From Clusia tigrina (Eukaryota > Arthropoda > Insecta > Diptera > Clusiidae), in assembly GCA_920105625.2 (NCBI GenBank), contig OV050031.1:81291995-81355994 (forward strand): a stretch of 64,000 nt of DNA, read 5' to 3'. Shown here piece after piece: positions 63,612 to 64,000 of this stretch; positions within the stretch are counted from its first letter, which is position 1; each line of letters opens with the position of its first letter. The position numbers and the translations under genes were made by a program. The notes under the pieces were generated by a model. It searched no databases and was not told the DNA's origin. It was given only the letters and a program-made list of their open reading frames with translations.

Positions 63612-64000
63612 AATAGAGTGCGGCAACGACTAAGACGCCTTCAGAGACGCTGACAGAGGCTGCGACACCGCCTGTGACGCCGACTGTGACGCCGACTGAG
63701 GGAGATACGTGTATATATAGGCATAAAGAAGGCAGCAGACCACCCAATCGACAGCGGCAGCGACTGAGACGCCTACAGAAACGCTGACAGAGGCTGCGAC
63801 GCAGACTGAGGCAGATAGGGGCAGATATAGACATAGAGATGGCAGCAGACCACCCTATACGAATGCGGCAACTACTGAGACGTCTACAGAGACGCTGACA
63901 GAGGCTGCGACGCCGACTGAGGCAAATAGGGGTGGATATAGGCATTGAGAAGGCAACAGGCCCCCAATCGACAGCGCTACGACTGAAACGCCTACAGAAA

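Larger units (their letters stand above)
53640..64000 (+). repeat. Satellite array, right of the retrotransposon (heterogeneous monomers)
   Basis: The same monomer family continues in the same orientation to the window end but without the nine-mer order. No CATATGGAAGG type-E marker occurs. Frequent variants are GGCACTCAATCGACAGCGG, CACCGACTGAGAAGCC, GGTAGGGGTGAATATAGG and ATCTACAGCGGCAGCCACTG. Blocks recur as a mosaic: about 300 bp at 55030-55330 reappears at 61022-61322 (offset 5992), and parts of 57490-57940 reappear at 60785-61357 (offset 3295, then 3417 because of one inserted monomer). Monomers from about 62250 onward are the most diverged, with extra GTGACGCCGACT units and several shortened copies. 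No genes are seen. Confidence 0.93.

Noticed and set aside
1..64000. CRISPR array
   Set aside because: Spacing is regular, but the units are contiguous variants of one sequence with no unique spacers between short identical repeats, and there are no cas genes. It is satellite DNA.
1..64000. CENP-B-box-like motif in the monomer
   Set aside because: I looked for the TTCG...CGGG pattern and found no convincing match in the consensus monomers.

Overview
This 64 kb window is almost entirely one satellite DNA family: roughly 550 head-to-tail copies of a monomer of about 110 bp (109-111 bp, or about 122 bp when it carries an extra 12-bp sub-unit). All copies run in the same orientation. One retrotransposon insertion (51697-53625) is the only sequence of another kind. 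I see no host protein gene, tRNA, rRNA, CRISPR array or bacterial feature. The window therefore looks like eukaryotic constitutive heterochromatin. The retrotransposon fragment has the reverse transcriptase motifs, C-terminal CCHC knuckle, poly(A) tail and 14-bp target-site duplication typical of the R1 clade of non-LTR elements. That clade is known mainly from insects and other arthropods, so an arthropod host is the best guess; the species cannot be read from the sequence.

Layout. 1-2801: mixed monomers, starting with a 464-bp four-monomer higher-order repeat (HOR). 2802-12138 and 12139-21511: a tandem segmental duplication of 9.34/9.37 kb. Each copy has an irregular 2.7 kb part followed by a homogenised part built from a nine-monomer HOR of 1013 bp. 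21512-43036: the nine-monomer HOR continues with rearrangements and contains a second tandem duplication of about 6.19 kb (27076-33266 and about 33267-39238). 43037-46803 and 46804-50570: a third tandem duplication of 3767 bp, partly made from a block also seen at 42310-43300. 50571-51696 and 53640-64000: heterogeneous array without the typical nine-mer, marked by a recurring 39-bp monomer remnant. The retrotransposon lies in this less homogeneous part.

The window thus shows nested amplification: 12-bp sub-repeat, then 110-bp monomer, then 464-bp or 1013-bp HOR, then multi-kilobase tandem duplications, with deletions, insertions and conversion-like patches that are shared by duplicated copies. 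Long open frames exist on the minus strand (up to 406 codons) because the plus strand is very poor in T. They are not convincing genes. The retrotransposon remnant is 5'-truncated and has a one-base frameshift beside its GVPQG motif, so it is not autonomous.
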